Part shown: positions 6,591-15,338 of the stretch, piece by piece
How positions within the stretch are numbered: the stretch's first letter is position 1
How the letters are laid out: each line of letters begins with the position of its first letter
NCBI GenBank assembly: GCA_028866435.1
Contig: JAGWIC010000033.1
Coordinates: forward strand, 1-32,000
Reading direction: 5' to 3'
DNA length: 32,000 bases
Source: Lysobacteraceae bacterium
GTDB lineage: Bacteria; Pseudomonadota; Gammaproteobacteria; Xanthomonadales; Rhodanobacteraceae
The notes under the pieces: generated by a model
What the model was told of the DNA's origin: nothing
What the model saw: only the letters and a program-made list of their open reading frames with translations
Databases searched by the model: none
Program-made: the position numbers and the translations under genes

Positions 6591-7306
6591 CCGACAAGCA
6601 GTACGACGCCCACGACCGTTTCTATCGCCAGCGCACGTATACGGTGGGCGTAGACCTGGGCCAGGCGCACGACCCGACCGCCATCGCTGTGTGCGAGCGC
6701 GAGGAGGTCAAGCTGGTGACGCACCACACCAGCGGCATGAGCGGCCAGGGCTTCGGCGTCGCCACCAGCTACACGGCGCAGGTTGCCGAGCTGCCGCGCC
6801 CGGCCTTCCGCATCCGCCACCTGGAACGCCTGCCGCTGGGCATGCGCTACCCGGCGCAGGTGGAGTACGTGGCCAACCTGCTGGCACGCGAGCCGCTCGC
6901 GTCGCGCCAGCCGGGCACCTACGTCGATTCCACGGGCGTGGGGCGCGCGGTGTTCGATGGCTTCCGTCTTGCCCGCGTGCCGCGCTGCTACCCGGTGACG
7001 ATCACGGGCGGCGACGGCGCGGCGCGCGTGGACGACGGCTGGCACGTGTCCAAGCTGGTGCTGATATCGCGCGTGCAGGCGCTGCTGCATGCCGGCGAGC
7101 TGAGCATCGAGCCGACCCTCGCTGACGCGGCCGTGCTGGCGCGCGAGCTGCAGGACTTCCGCGTCGCGTTCAGCAGCGCCGGTAACGCGATCTTCAACGC
7201 CCGCGAAGGCTCACATGACGACCTGGTGCTGGCCGTGGCGCTGGCAATCTTCGGCGCCAGTCAGTCGCAGCCGGCGATGGATATCCCGCTGCGGTGGGCG
7301 CGGTGA
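6581..7306 (+). CDS. Phage terminase large subunit, nuclease domain (separate frame)
   Basis: This frame begins with GTG 6581 (or GTG 6587), overlapping the end of the ATPase frame by ten bases, and gives about 241 residues. It holds the RNase H-fold headful nuclease: TVGVDLGQAHDPTAIAV as first acidic motif, YVDSTGVG as second, and a SHDDLVLAVALA ending with the last acidic pair. No clear ribosome site precedes the GTG starts, though coupling to the upstream stop is possible. A -1 slip near 6570-6588 would also fuse the two parts into a normal-length terminase. It is the last gene of the element. Confidence 0.8.
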   Translation: MDVTDKQYDAHDRFYRQRTYTVGVDLGQAHDPTAIAVCEREEVKLVTHHTSGMSGQGFGVATSYTAQVAELPRPAFRIRHLERLPLGMRYPAQVEYVANLLAREPLASRQPGTYVDSTGVGRAVFDGFRLARVPRCYPVTITGGDGAARVDDGWHVSKLVLISRVQALLHAGELSIEPTLADAAVLARELQDFRVAFSSAGNAIFNAREGSHDDLVLAVALAIFGASQSQPAMDIPLRWAR

Positions 7307-7346
7307 GGTGTATGGTTTTTCGTATGGCACCCATCCGTCACCCAAC

Positions 7347-7372
7347 AAAAAAGCCCCTGAAATCAGGGGCTT
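7347..7372 (-). terminator. Rho-independent terminator of tRNA-Ser
   Basis: On the minus strand AAGCCCCTGA pairs with TCAGGGGCTT (7351-7360 and 7363-7372), followed by a run of six T (A-run at 7347-7352). It lies 11 bases beyond the 3' end of the tRNA, between it and the phage-like element. Confidence 0.85.
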
Positions 7373-7382
7373 AGATGTGTAA

Positions 7383-7473
<91 letters not shown>

Positions 7474-7506
7474 AAAGGGCTGCATGGTGGCTCATGCGAG
7501 CCGGGA

Positions 7507-7535
7507 ATCATACGCGAGCGGACTTGCCGTGACAA
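7507..7535 (-). promoter_or_regulatory. Sigma70 promoter of tRNA-Ser
   Basis: On the minus strand TTGTCA (7530-7535) and TATGAT (7507-7512) are separated by 17 bases. Each matches consensus in five of six positions, and the expected start is about 27 bases before the mature tRNA 5' end. Confidence 0.75.
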
Positions 7536-7584
7536 CAACCCGTGCTTGCGGCATGCTGCAGCGGCTTACTTCAACTGAACGACG

Positions 7585-8286
7585 ATGATCGAATTCGGAC
7601 ACGCAACACACGTCGGCCTGCGCCGCACGCGCAACGAGGACACCTACTATGCGGACGCGTCCCTGGGCCTGTTCCTGGTGGCCGACGGCATGGGCGGACA
7701 CCAGCATGGCGAGGTGGCTTCCGCGCTGATCCGCGACGCGATGGTCGAACTGGTCGGCCAGGGAAGCAACCTGGCCAGCGCCGTGCATGGGGCGGCCACC
7801 CGCCTGCTCGCGCATGCCGGCAAGCGTGACGACATCCTGCCGATGGGCACGACCATCGCCGCGTTGCGCACCCTGGACGACCGCTATGAGGTCGCCTGGG
7901 TCGGCGACAGCCGCGTCTATGTCTGGCGGCAACAGCTCAGGCAGATCAGCCACGACCACTCGCTGGTGCAGTCACTGGTCGAGAGCGGCCAGCTCGATCC
8001 GGCGCTGGCGTCCCGCCATCCGCAGCGCAACCTGCTCACGCAGGCGCTGGGCGTGACCGCCATCGAGCAGCTGCAGATCGGCATGGCGCGCGGACAACTG
8101 CAGCCTGGCACCGTCTTCCTGCTGTGCAGCGACGGCCTGACCGATGGCGTGAGGGACGCCTCGATCGAGCGCCATCTGGCGCGAACCGACCTGGCCGCGC
8201 AGGAATGCGCGGAGCAGCTGATCCTGGCGGGCCTGGATGCCGGCGGAGACGACAACATCACCGCCCTGGTCGTTCGCAGCTGCTGA
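7585..8286 (+). CDS. PP2C-family protein serine/threonine phosphatase
   Basis: This 233-residue protein is a single PP2C (PPM) catalytic domain without membrane segment. The metal-binding motifs are all present: RRTRNEDTYY (residues 13-22), ADGMGGHQ (33-40), MGTTIAAL, VGDSRVY, CSDGLTDGV, and GGDDNITALVV near the end. It would remove phosphate from Ser/Thr residues with Mn or Mg ions in the cytoplasm. No partner kinase or forkhead protein lies beside it, so its substrate is unknown. It converges with dnaQ, with 19 bases between the stops. The ribosome site before ATG 7585 is weak. Confidence 0.92.
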   Translation: MIEFGHATHVGLRRTRNEDTYYADASLGLFLVADGMGGHQHGEVASALIRDAMVELVGQGSNLASAVHGAATRLLAHAGKRDDILPMGTTIAALRTLDDRYEVAWVGDSRVYVWRQQLRQISHDHSLVQSLVESGQLDPALASRHPQRNLLTQALGVTAIEQLQIGMARGQLQPGTVFLLCSDGLTDGVRDASIERHLARTDLAAQECAEQLILAGLDAGGDDNITALVVRSC

Positions 8287-8305
8287 GCGCTCCACGCGAC
8301 CGGCC

Positions 8306-9016
8306 TCAGTCAAGGCGCCGCCACACGCTTTGGCGCTCGGCCGCGCTTTGATCCAGCGCATCCAGTCGCTGCTCGTGCAGCAGCGACTCTTCCGCGGTCG
8401 CGCGCCGTACGCGCGGGCGTTCCCGCAGCACCACGGGTGCCAGCGCCACGGCATCGCGCGGCTCGGCGGCGGTGTCAAAACCCAGCTCGAACCCCGCCTG
8501 CCCCGACGTCATCGCCAGATAGACATCCGCCAGCAACTGGGCATCGATCAGGCCGCCATGGAGATCGCGCCGCGAATTGTCGACGCCGAGGCGCTTGCAC
8601 AGCGCATCGAGGCTGTTGCGCTGGCCGGGATAGCGCTCGCGCGCCAGGGCCAGGGTATCGAGCACGCTGCAACGATCGCCGATCGTGCCGTAGCCCCCGT
8701 CCAGCCGCGCCAGCTCCGCGTCGAGAAACCCGATGTCGAAGCTCGCGTTGTGGATCACCAGTTCGGCACCGTCGATGAAGCCGAGGAATTCGTCGACCAC
8801 CTGCGCAAAGCGCGGCTTGTCCAGCAGGAACGCATCCTCGATGCCCGTCACCAGGCGGGCGCCTTCGTCGATGGCGCGATCCGGGTTGAGGTAGGTCTGG
8901 TAATGGCGCCCGGTGAGCCTGCGCTCGACCAGCTCGACGCAGGCTATCTCCACCAGCCGATGGCCCTGTCGAACTTCCAGGCCGGTGGTCTCGGTATCGA
9001 GAACGACCTGCCTCAC
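8306..9016 (-). CDS. dnaQ: DNA polymerase III epsilon subunit (3'-5' proofreading exonuclease)
   Basis: The 236-residue protein removes mispaired 3' ends within the replicase core. The DEDDh exonuclease residues are all visible: D7 and E9 in DTETTG, D94 in VIHNASFD, and H153 and D158 in HGGLIDAQ. The C-terminal tail after about residue 185 is the usual segment for binding the alpha subunit. I chose GTG at 9014-9016, because it matches the family N-terminus ([11 protein letters not shown]); longer upstream frames are shadow sequence of rnhA. The GTG overlaps the rnhA stop (GTGA), so the two are probably co-translated. Length is close to E. coli DnaQ (243). Confidence 0.95.
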   Translation of the reverse strand: MRQVVLDTETTGLEVRQGHRLVEIACVELVERRLTGRHYQTYLNPDRAIDEGARLVTGIEDAFLLDKPRFAQVVDEFLGFIDGAELVIHNASFDIGFLDAELARLDGGYGTIGDRCSVLDTLALARERYPGQRNSLDALCKRLGVDNSRRDLHGGLIDAQLLADVYLAMTSGQAGFELGFDTAAEPRDAVALAPVVLRERPRVRRATAEESLLHEQRLDALDQSAAERQSVWRRLD

Positions 9017-9459
9017 GACTTGCCCCGGAGCAACTCGGCCTGCTCCCGCGCGGCCTGGTCGACGCGCTCGTTTTCGACGTGGCCGTTGTGCCCCCGCACC
9101 CACTTCCAGCGCACCTGATGGGTACTGACGGCATCGGCCAGGCGCTGCCACAGGTCCTGGTTCTTGACCGGCTTCTTGTCCGCGGTACGCCAGCCATTGG
9201 CCCGCCACTTGGGGACCCATTCCTCGATACCCTGGATCACGTAGCGGGAGTCGGTGGTGAGCCTGACCTGGCAGGGCCGCTTCAAGGCCTCCAGCGCGGC
9301 GATGGCCGCCATCAATTCCATGCGGTTGTTGGTGGTCGCCGGATCGCCGCCCGCCACCATCCGCTCGCTGCTGTTTGCGCGCAGCAGGGCGGCCCAGCCG
9401 CCGGGACCGGGGTTGCCCAGACAGGCACCATCGGTAAAAGCCTCAACTTCACTCATCAT
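9013..9459 (-). CDS. rnhA: Ribonuclease HI
   Basis: This 148-residue enzyme cleaves RNA in RNA-DNA hybrids. All catalytic residues fall at the E. coli positions: D10 ([14 protein letters not shown]), E48 (NNRMEL), D70 (TTDSRYV) and D134, with H124 in VRGHNGH. That agreement supports the first of the two adjacent ATG codons as start. It sits between the yafS-like gene (24 bases upstream) and dnaQ (overlap), an order shared with enterobacteria. Confidence 0.97.
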   Translation of the reverse strand: MMSEVEAFTDGACLGNPGPGGWAALLRANSSERMVAGGDPATTNNRMELMAAIAALEALKRPCQVRLTTDSRYVIQGIEEWVPKWRANGWRTADKKPVKNQDLWQRLADAVSTHQVRWKWVRGHNGHVENERVDQAAREQAELLRGKS

Positions 9460-9483
9460 TGCTCGCGTTTATTCAAGTTTTCA

Positions 9484-10167
9484 TCATGATGCCGCGTTGC
9501 GCCGGGCACCTGGCGACAACTGGCCATTGGAAATCATCCGCACCGGTATCGGCTTGATGCGCAACGGGGTGACGATGCGGGGCTGCTTGCGCGCGATCAG
9601 CACGTAACCGCCGCCGACCAGGCTCGATGGCGCCGCGCCCCTGACTCGGCGCCCCGGCAGCAGGCTGCCCACCCGCTGCATCCGCAGCATCCGCAAGCCG
9701 GCCTCGCGCAGGCTGTGACGCAAACGCCACGGCATCTGCAGTCGACGCGGCTGACCCCGCGCACGCCAGTAGAACCATGGCGACCAGCCGCCAATCGGAT
9801 GCATGCCGGTCAGCACCAGCATGCCGCCGGGCGCCAGCACCCGCACGGCCTCGCCCAGCAGCGCCGTCGGCGCGGAAGCCATTTCGAGCACATGGCGCAA
9901 CAGCACCAGATCGAAGCCGTCGTCGACGAAGGGAAGCTGCTCGTCGGCAGCCGCGACGAGGTCGCCACGATAACGGCTGCCCTGCAGGTGCAGGCGGGTC
10001 CAGCACGGCAGCATCGGCAATGCCGGCGGCGCGTCCGCCGCCGTTCCGATCAGCAGGGCATGGCTACCGGAACAACGCTGCAGATCAGGCATGAGTACGC
10101 GCATCTGCGCATCCAGCAATTGGCGCAGGGGCAGACTGGCGTAGATGTCCTGGTCAGGTGATGGCAT
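9484..10167 (-). CDS. yafS: SAM-dependent methyltransferase, YafS-like
   Basis: The 227-residue protein has a class I methyltransferase fold. A short glycine-containing motif I region (HALLIGTAAD) is followed by LPFVDDGFDLVLLRHVLEM and AVRVLAPGGMLVLTG. The later GMHPIGGWSPW piece parallels the GFNPIS segment of E. coli YafS. The location between gloB and rnhA is the same as in E. coli, which supports orthology. Substrate is not known. ATG 10165-10167 is preferred; an upstream ATG at 10228-10230 would add 21 residues lacking family character. The C-terminus is basic. Confidence 0.8.
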   Translation of the reverse strand: MPSPDQDIYASLPLRQLLDAQMRVLMPDLQRCSGSHALLIGTAADAPPALPMLPCWTRLHLQGSRYRGDLVAAADEQLPFVDDGFDLVLLRHVLEMASAPTALLGEAVRVLAPGGMLVLTGMHPIGGWSPWFYWRARGQPRRLQMPWRLRHSLREAGLRMLRMQRVGSLLPGRRVRGAAPSSLVGGGYVLIARKQPRIVTPLRIKPIPVRMISNGQLSPGARRNAAS

Positions 10168-10409
10168 GCAACAGCCCGGTATCCATCGAGAGTCCAAGTG
10201 TAATCGCTCGAACGCCAGGAACGGGCCCACGGCATGCCTTCACCCCGCATGACTGCGGTCGGCGCGATTAACGCCCTGATAACGATTGGCTGCCAAGGCC
10301 GGCTTATAGTCGCCCGCTGGATGCCTGCCGAGGGTGGCGGCATCGGTTGCTGACCCGGCCAGATGTCTGGCTCGTACCGGGTGCCCCCTCACACGCAGCG
10401 GAGCTGGCC

Positions 10410-11174
10410 TTGCATCTCATACCGTTACCGGCGCTGGCGGACAACTACATCTGGCTGCTGCACGACGACGAGGGCCAGGCCCTGGTGGTCGATCCGGGGG
10501 TAGCCGACGTGGTCGAACAGGCATTGACTGCCCGCGGCCTGCAGTTGCGCGCGATCATGCTCACCCACCATCACCACGACCATATTGGTGGTGTCGCCGC
10601 CCTGCTGGCCAGGCATGACGTGCCGGTCCACGCCCCGATGGATGAACGCATTCCGTTCGGGACACGACAGCTGCGCGACGGCGAACGGATCGAACAGGCC
10701 CTGCCCTCGCTGGACCTGCAGGTCATCCACGTCCCCGGGCACACGCTCAGCCACATCGCCTATGTCGGCGCGGGCATCCTGTTTTGCGGCGACACCCTGT
10801 TCAGCCTGGGCTGCGGACGGCTGTTCGAAGGGACACCGGCGCAAATGATCGCCTCCCTCGATCGCCTGGCCGCCCTGCCTGGAGACACCCTGGTCTGCTG
10901 CGGCCACGAATACACCGAAGCCAACGGCCGTTTCGCGCAAGGCATCGAGCCGGCCAACGCCGACCTGCAGCGACGGCGGCGGCAGGTCGAGCAACGGCGG
11001 GCGCAGGGCGAACCCTCCCTGCCGGTCACGCTTGCCAGCGAACGGGCGACCAACCCGTTCCTGCGTACCGACAGCGCGGCGGTTCGCCACTGGTGCACGA
11101 CACAGGGCACCGCGGACGATCGCACGGCCTGTTTCGCCGCCCTGCGCCGCGCGAAGGACAACTTCCGCGGATGA
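10410..11174 (+). CDS. gloB: Hydroxyacylglutathione hydrolase (glyoxalase II)
   Basis: The enzyme hydrolyses S-lactoylglutathione to lactate and glutathione, the second step of methylglyoxal removal. The metallo-beta-lactamase site is clear: THHHHDH at residues 52-58, VPGHTLSH, FCGDTLFSLGCGRLFEG and CCGHEYT. A C-terminal domain with FLRTDSAAVR follows. I chose TTG 10410 with a GGAG site at 10400-10403, giving 254 residues and the family start (HLIPLPALADNYIWLL); a TTG at 10347 would add 21 residues. A TATAGT at 10305-10310 may be a -10 box, but no good -35 is seen. Its stop overlaps the mltD start. Confidence 0.95.
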   Translation: MHLIPLPALADNYIWLLHDDEGQALVVDPGVADVVEQALTARGLQLRAIMLTHHHHDHIGGVAALLARHDVPVHAPMDERIPFGTRQLRDGERIEQALPSLDLQVIHVPGHTLSHIAYVGAGILFCGDTLFSLGCGRLFEGTPAQMIASLDRLAALPGDTLVCCGHEYTEANGRFAQGIEPANADLQRRRRQVEQRRAQGEPSLPVTLASERATNPFLRTDSAAVRHWCTTQGTADDRTACFAALRRAKDNFRG

Positions 11175-12358
11175 AAAGACAGCTGAGGAATTTGCCGCTG
11201 GCCTCGCTGCTGCTGCTTGCCGCCTGCTCCACGCTGCCATCGCAGCATGGACAGCGGCCGCCGGCACCGAAAGGACCGGCCCGACCCGCGCCCGCCACCA
11301 CCACGCCCCCGGCCGCTGCCGCCAGTGCAGCGGCCCGGCAGGACCTGTGGGACCAGTTGCGCGGCAGCTTTGCGATGGCCGACTGCGATACCGAGCCCGC
11401 CATCATGAAGTGGGCCAGGCAGTACACCCGCGATCCCCAGCGGTTCCAGGGCACCTTGCGGCAAGCCCTGCCAGAGCTGGCCTATGCGCAGGAGGTCGCG
11501 GCGCAATACGGGGTGGCTGGCGAATTTGCCTTGCTGCCCTGGGTCGAGAGCCGCTTCCAGCCGATCGCGACCACGCTGAGGCGGCGCCCGGCCGGCATGT
11601 GGCAGATCATGCCCGCCACGGCCAGGACCATGGGCCTGCGCGTCGACAATCGCTACGACGGCCGTCTCGACATTTCCGCCTCGACCCACGCCGTCATGAA
11701 GATGCTCAGGCAATACCACGACCAGCTGCATGACTGGCGACTGGCCGACTATGCCTACAACGCGGGTGAATTCAGCATTCGCCGACTGATCGCCAGACAC
11801 GGCATGCCCGCCGATCTGCCGGTGATTCCCGACCTGCCGGTGCACAACGTGACCCGGGAGCATCTCACCAAGCTGCTTGCCATCGCCTGCGTGATACGCG
11901 AACCGGGCCGATTCAACGTCAGCCTGCCTGAACTGAACGAAGACAGACAGCTGGTCAAAGTGCACCTCGCCCATTCGATGTCGATGGCACGGGCCGCCGA
12001 TCACGCCGGCATGCCGGTCGACAAGCTCAAGCATCTCAATGCCGCCTATCGCGGCAACCAGGCCGATGCCTCGGCGTCTTCCTACCTGATGCTGCCGGCA
12101 GGCCACGCGGCGCAGTTCCGCGATGCGGTATCGCAGCAAGGCCCGGCATCGACCATGGACGATCATGCCACCGCCGGCGCCGGCGCCACCCGCGCAAGGC
12201 GACACTTGCACCGGACCCATGTCGTCCGGCGCGGTGAGAGCCTGTGGCAAATCGCACATCGCTACTCGGTGACCGTCAGCCAGCTGCGCGACCTCAACCA
12301 TCTGCATGGCCATGCATTGAAGCCCGGCCAGGTGCTGCAGCTGGGCGACATCGACTGA
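11171..12358 (+). CDS. mltD: Membrane-bound lytic murein transglycosylase D-like lipoprotein
   Basis: The 395-residue protein cuts the glycan strand of peptidoglycan from the outer membrane. It starts with a lipoprotein signal (lipobox LAAC, Cys19), then a proline/alanine-rich linker. The SLT catalytic domain is at about 100-240, with E126 in LLPWVESRFQP, AGMWQIMPATARTMGL and ADYAYNAGE. A LysM domain closes the protein (about 345-393: VVRRGESLWQIAHRYSVTVS). Only one clear LysM is present; residues about 270-325 may be a degenerate one. The ATG overlaps the gloB stop by four bases, the same gene pairing as in E. coli. Confidence 0.93.
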   Translation: MKRQLRNLPLASLLLLAACSTLPSQHGQRPPAPKGPARPAPATTTPPAAAASAAARQDLWDQLRGSFAMADCDTEPAIMKWARQYTRDPQRFQGTLRQALPELAYAQEVAAQYGVAGEFALLPWVESRFQPIATTLRRRPAGMWQIMPATARTMGLRVDNRYDGRLDISASTHAVMKMLRQYHDQLHDWRLADYAYNAGEFSIRRLIARHGMPADLPVIPDLPVHNVTREHLTKLLAIACVIREPGRFNVSLPELNEDRQLVKVHLAHSMSMARAADHAGMPVDKLKHLNAAYRGNQADASASSYLMLPAGHAAQFRDAVSQQGPASTMDDHATAGAGATRARRHLHRTHVVRRGESLWQIAHRYSVTVSQLRDLNHLHGHALKPGQVLQLGDID

Positions 12359-12475
12359 CCGCATCCGCAATGGCGAAGTGGCATCCGGCGCGGTGACCTG
12401 CGTGTGGCCGGACCGGCCCGCGCTGCCACGACGACCTGTTCGATGCCGCCTGCGTACCCGTGCCGGACGCGGCAA

Positions 12476-12509
12476 GAAGAAGGGACGGTCCGCGGACCGT
12501 CCCTTCTTC
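12476..12509. terminator. Bidirectional terminator, perfect 34-bp palindrome
   Basis: Each half is GAAGGGACGGTCCG or its complement with three further A/T-rich bases; all 17 pairs match across the centre at 12492/12493. It lies between the converging mltD and ppiD genes. The ends read CTTCTT in both directions, giving partial T-tails. Confidence 0.8.
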
Positions 12510-12547
12510 GTCGTCTGCCGCGTGCGCCATCCGGCCGCACGCGAGCC

Positions 12548-14458
12548 TTACATCAGGTTCTTGTTGATCTTGATCTTGGTCTTGGCCTTGAGCGACTCCA
12601 GCAGCTCGCGGGTAGCCTCCGAACCGTAGGCCTGGGCCATCTGGTTGCGCAACGCATCGCGCTGGTCGGCGGGCACCTTGGACAAATCCCCGCCCTGCAC
12701 CTTGTCGACCGCCAGCAGCGAATAGCTGCCGTCGTGCATGTCCACCGCGGCGAACTGCGACTTGCCCGCGCTGGTCGGGTGCGGCATCAGGAACGCCTGC
12801 GTCAGCAACGGCGCCGGCACCTGCACCGAACGCCCGCGCACGGCGTCGCTCACGCTGACCACCTTGCCGGAGAGCGAGCTCGCCACGGCGTCCATGGTCT
12901 CGCCCTTGAGCAGCCGGGCCAGCGCCGCGTCCGCCTGCTTCTTGGCCGCCGCCGCGACGCGTTGGTCGAGGATGCTCTTCTTCACCGCGGCACTGACCTC
13001 GGCGAAGGGGCGTGCCGCCGCCGGGATGTGCTTGTCGACATGGATCACCACCGAATGGTCGTTGCCCAGTTCGATCAGGTTCGAGTTGTTGCCCTGGGCC
13101 AGCACGTCGTCGCCAAATGCCGCGGCCACCACCTTGGGGTTGGCCGCGATACCTGCGCCGCCGGTACGGGAAAACAGCGCCGAAGTCTTGATCGGCAGGC
13201 CCAGCGCGACCGAGGCCGGCTCGAGCGAAGCGGGGTTCTGGTAGGTGCTGTCGGCCATCTTGCCGGCAAGGTCGTTGTACTTGCGGTCGCGATCGGCGGC
13301 GGTGGCTTCCTTCACAAGCTGGTCGCGCACTTCCGCGAACGGCTTGGAGTCGCCACTGCGGACATCGCGCAACCAGATGATGTGGTAGCCATCGGGCGAA
13401 AGCACCGGCTTGGATATTTCACCCTTCTTGAGGGAGAACAGCGCCGCGTCGAACGCCGGGTTGGTCATGCCCTTTTCCAGCCAGCCAAGATCGCCGCCCT
13501 GGCGCCGGGAGCCGAGATCCTGCGAATCCTGCTCGGCGAGCTTGGCGAAGTCGGCGGGGTTGGCCTGCGCGGCGATCTTGTCCGCCTTGGCCAGTGCCGC
13601 CTTCTGCTGGTCCGGCGTGGCGTTGGCTGGCACGTTGATCAGGATATGCGAAGCGAGGCGCTGCTCGGGCTGGACGAAACGCTGCTTTTCGTCGGCATAG
13701 CGCTTCTGCAGTTCTGCGTCGCTCGGCACCGCGTCCACCTTGAGGTCCGCGCCGTCGACTTCGATGTACTTCACCGAAACCTGCTCCGGATTCATGTAGT
13801 CCGCCAGATGCGCCTTGTACCAGGCCATCGCCTCGGCGTCGCTGACCTGGCTGTCGGCCAGCGCGGGCTTGGGCAGCAGGATGTAGCGCAGGTCGCGGCG
13901 CTGTGTCAGCAGGCTGAGAAACTGGTCGGTCGCCGCATCGGTGACGATCGTGCTGTCGCTTATCGCCGAGGGCAGCAGCTGGGCCGCCAGCGAGGAGCGG
14001 ATGTCTTCCTCGAACATGTCCGGCGTCTTGCGCTGGCTGACCAGCCACGCGCGGTAGCTGTTGGGGTCAAACTGGCCGTTGACCTGGAACGCGGGGATCG
14101 CGGCGATGTAGTCGCGGATGGCCTGGTCGGATACCCGCATGCCCCAGTCGGCGTTCGCCTGCAGCAGCAGCTGTTCGTCGATCAGGCCGTCCAGCACGCG
14201 CAACTTTGTCGCCGGCTTTTCGAAGATGCTGGGATCGAAGTTGGCGCCTTCCTGGGCACTGGCCTGCTGCCGCAGCTGGTTCATCCGGTCCTGGAAGGCG
14301 TTCTGGCTGATTTCACGCTTGCCCACTTTCGCCACGAAGGTATCGCTGTGCGAGGTGAAGTAGCTCTCCATGCCGAACAGCGACATCGCCAGAACGGCGA
14401 GACCGAGCACGATGATGGATGGCCATCCATGCATCTTGTTACGCATTGCCTGCAGCAT
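12548..14458 (-). CDS. ppiD: Periplasmic folding chaperone / peptidyl-prolyl isomerase PpiD
   Basis: The 636-residue protein is anchored in the inner membrane by one N-terminal segment (about 14-31) and works in the periplasm on newly exported proteins. A SurA-type chaperone region spans about 35-200. A parvulin domain follows (about 268-368: ASHILINV, GGDLGWLEKGMTNPAFDAALFSL cut here to its key GGDLGW and FDAALF, and SPDGYHIIWL). The C-terminal half is a second helical domain as in other PpiD proteins. ATG 14456-14458 was chosen because it sits just before the short cytoplasmic tail and has GGGAAG upstream; earlier codons are unlike the family. It lies downstream of hupB and two tRNAs, as in related genomes. 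Confidence 0.93.
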   Translation of the reverse strand: MLQAMRNKMHGWPSIIVLGLAVLAMSLFGMESYFTSHSDTFVAKVGKREISQNAFQDRMNQLRQQASAQEGANFDPSIFEKPATKLRVLDGLIDEQLLLQANADWGMRVSDQAIRDYIAAIPAFQVNGQFDPNSYRAWLVSQRKTPDMFEEDIRSSLAAQLLPSAISDSTIVTDAATDQFLSLLTQRRDLRYILLPKPALADSQVSDAEAMAWYKAHLADYMNPEQVSVKYIEVDGADLKVDAVPSDAELQKRYADEKQRFVQPEQRLASHILINVPANATPDQQKAALAKADKIAAQANPADFAKLAEQDSQDLGSRRQGGDLGWLEKGMTNPAFDAALFSLKKGEISKPVLSPDGYHIIWLRDVRSGDSKPFAEVRDQLVKEATAADRDRKYNDLAGKMADSTYQNPASLEPASVALGLPIKTSALFSRTGGAGIAANPKVVAAAFGDDVLAQGNNSNLIELGNDHSVVIHVDKHIPAAARPFAEVSAAVKKSILDQRVAAAAKKQADAALARLLKGETMDAVASSLSGKVVSVSDAVRGRSVQVPAPLLTQAFLMPHPTSAGKSQFAAVDMHDGSYSLLAVDKVQGGDLSKVPADQRDALRNQMAQAYGSEATRELLESLKAKTKIKINKNLM

Positions 14459-14581
14459 TGAAGTCTTCCCGCAACGTGGTTGTGAACGCCTTGAGCGTAC
14501 GGTGCGCGCGAGGCACCGGCTGCCCCACAGGCACGTGTTCGTTCGCATGTCTTACCGTGCGAACACGCTGGACTCAAATGA

Positions 14582-14606
14582 CAAGGGCGCCACGCGGGCG
14601 CCCTTG
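14582..14606 (-). terminator. Hairpin downstream of tRNA-Asp
   Basis: CAAGGGCGCC (14582-14591) pairs with GGCGCCCTTG (14597-14606) around a five-base loop. It lies eight bases beyond the tRNA-Asp 3' end. The following T-tract is poor. Confidence 0.6.
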
Positions 14607-14613
14607 CGAACCA

Positions 14614-14690
14614 TGGCGGAGTGGACGGGACTCGAACCCGCGACCTCCGGCGTGACAGGCCAGCATTCTAACCAGCTGAACTACCACTCC
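14614..14690 (-). tRNA. tRNA-Asp(GTC)
   Basis: The minus strand gives a 77-base tRNA with encoded CCA. The acceptor stem is GGAGTGG/CCACTCC and the D-arm contains AGTTCAGCTGGTTAGAAT. The anticodon loop is CTGTCAC, anticodon GTC, and the T-arm is GGGTTCGAGTCCC. Eight bases separate it from tRNA-Val upstream. Confidence 0.97.
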
Positions 14691-14698
14691 GCACTATC

Positions 14699-14773
<75 letters not shown>

Positions 14774-14792
14774 GAAACCAAGCGTCAGCCGC

Positions 14793-15065
14793 TTAGTTTA
14801 GGGCATCCTTGAGGGTCTTGCCAGCCTTGAACGCAGGCACTTTCGACGCCTTGATCTTGATCGTCTCGTTGGTGCGGGGGTTGCGGCCGGTACGCGCGGC
14901 GCGCTTGCGCACGGTGAAGGTGCCGAAGCCAACCACCGAAACGTCTTCGCCATCCTTCAACGACTTCTGCACAGCCTCGAGATAGGCCTCAAGAGCACGG
15001 CCGGCATCGGCCTTGGTCAGCTCGGCCTTCTCGGCGATTGCATTGATCAGATCGGTTTTGTTCAT
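14793..15065 (-). CDS. hupB: DNA-binding protein HU
   Basis: The 90-residue nucleoid protein bends and compacts DNA as a dimer. The family pattern is complete: [20 protein letters not shown] at the start, [21 protein letters not shown] as beta arm (given as its VGFGTF and GRNPRT parts), and [14 protein letters not shown] at the end. GGGAG precedes the ATG. The lon-hupB-ppiD order is conserved in gammaproteobacteria. A promoter candidate lies at 15215-15244, which would give a leader of about 140 bases. Confidence 0.97.
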   Translation of the reverse strand: MNKTDLINAIAEKAELTKADAGRALEAYLEAVQKSLKDGEDVSVVGFGTFTVRKRAARTGRNPRTNETIKIKASKVPAFKAGKTLKDALN

Positions 15066-15214
15066 GGAAAAACTCCCTTGCTTCGAATTGCGCTCGCGCG
15101 GTCGGTCATCGTGACATGACAACGGGAACATGGATGGTTGGCTTTTTGCTTTGATGGCGCAACGCAACCCCGAAATGCTGCGCTCACGGGCAACGCCGGG
15201 ATTGCGATATCGCC

Positions 15215-15244
15215 TTTATACCAGTGCCCTGCGGGCATCCGCAA
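15215..15244 (-). promoter_or_regulatory. Candidate hupB promoter
   Basis: On the minus strand TTGCGG (15239-15244) and TATAAA (15215-15220) are 18 bases apart. The -10 is strong (five of six), the -35 weak (three of six). Confidence 0.4.
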
Positions 15245-15338
15245 CACAAGCTGCAGCAAGGCTTGCGGGAAGATCGACCACGACCGAATCCACTTGCAAA
15301 ACGCCCTGCAGAGGACTAGGCAGGCCGCCGAAACGAAC

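Larger units (their letters stand above)
1..7344. mobile_element. Right end of an integrated phage or phage-satellite-like element
   Basis: All genes here read rightward and most are phage or mobile-element types: excisionase-like regulators, a lambda gpI-like tail protein, a primase-helicase, a terminase pair. The left end lies outside the window. The right border lies between the last terminase stop (7306) and the tRNA-Ser (7384-7473) or inside the 3' part of that tRNA. No integrase, capsid, portal, protease or lysis gene is visible. The order regulators, primase-helicase, iteron-like repeats, terminase resembles phage-inducible islands. A prophage with a large deletion is the main alternative. 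Confidence 0.8.

Noticed and set aside
10286..10310. gloB promoter with TTGGCT and TATAGT
   Set aside because: The -10 is good but the spacing of 13 bases is too short for a sigma70 promoter.
10760..12475. Long minus-strand frame opposite gloB and mltD
   Set aside because: Both gloB and mltD show all active-site motifs on the + strand, so this is a shadow.
12404..14461. Long open frame (685 codons) on the + strand opposite ppiD
   Set aside because: It is the antisense shadow of ppiD and crosses the terminator; the product is rich in His, Arg and Gly without domain pattern.
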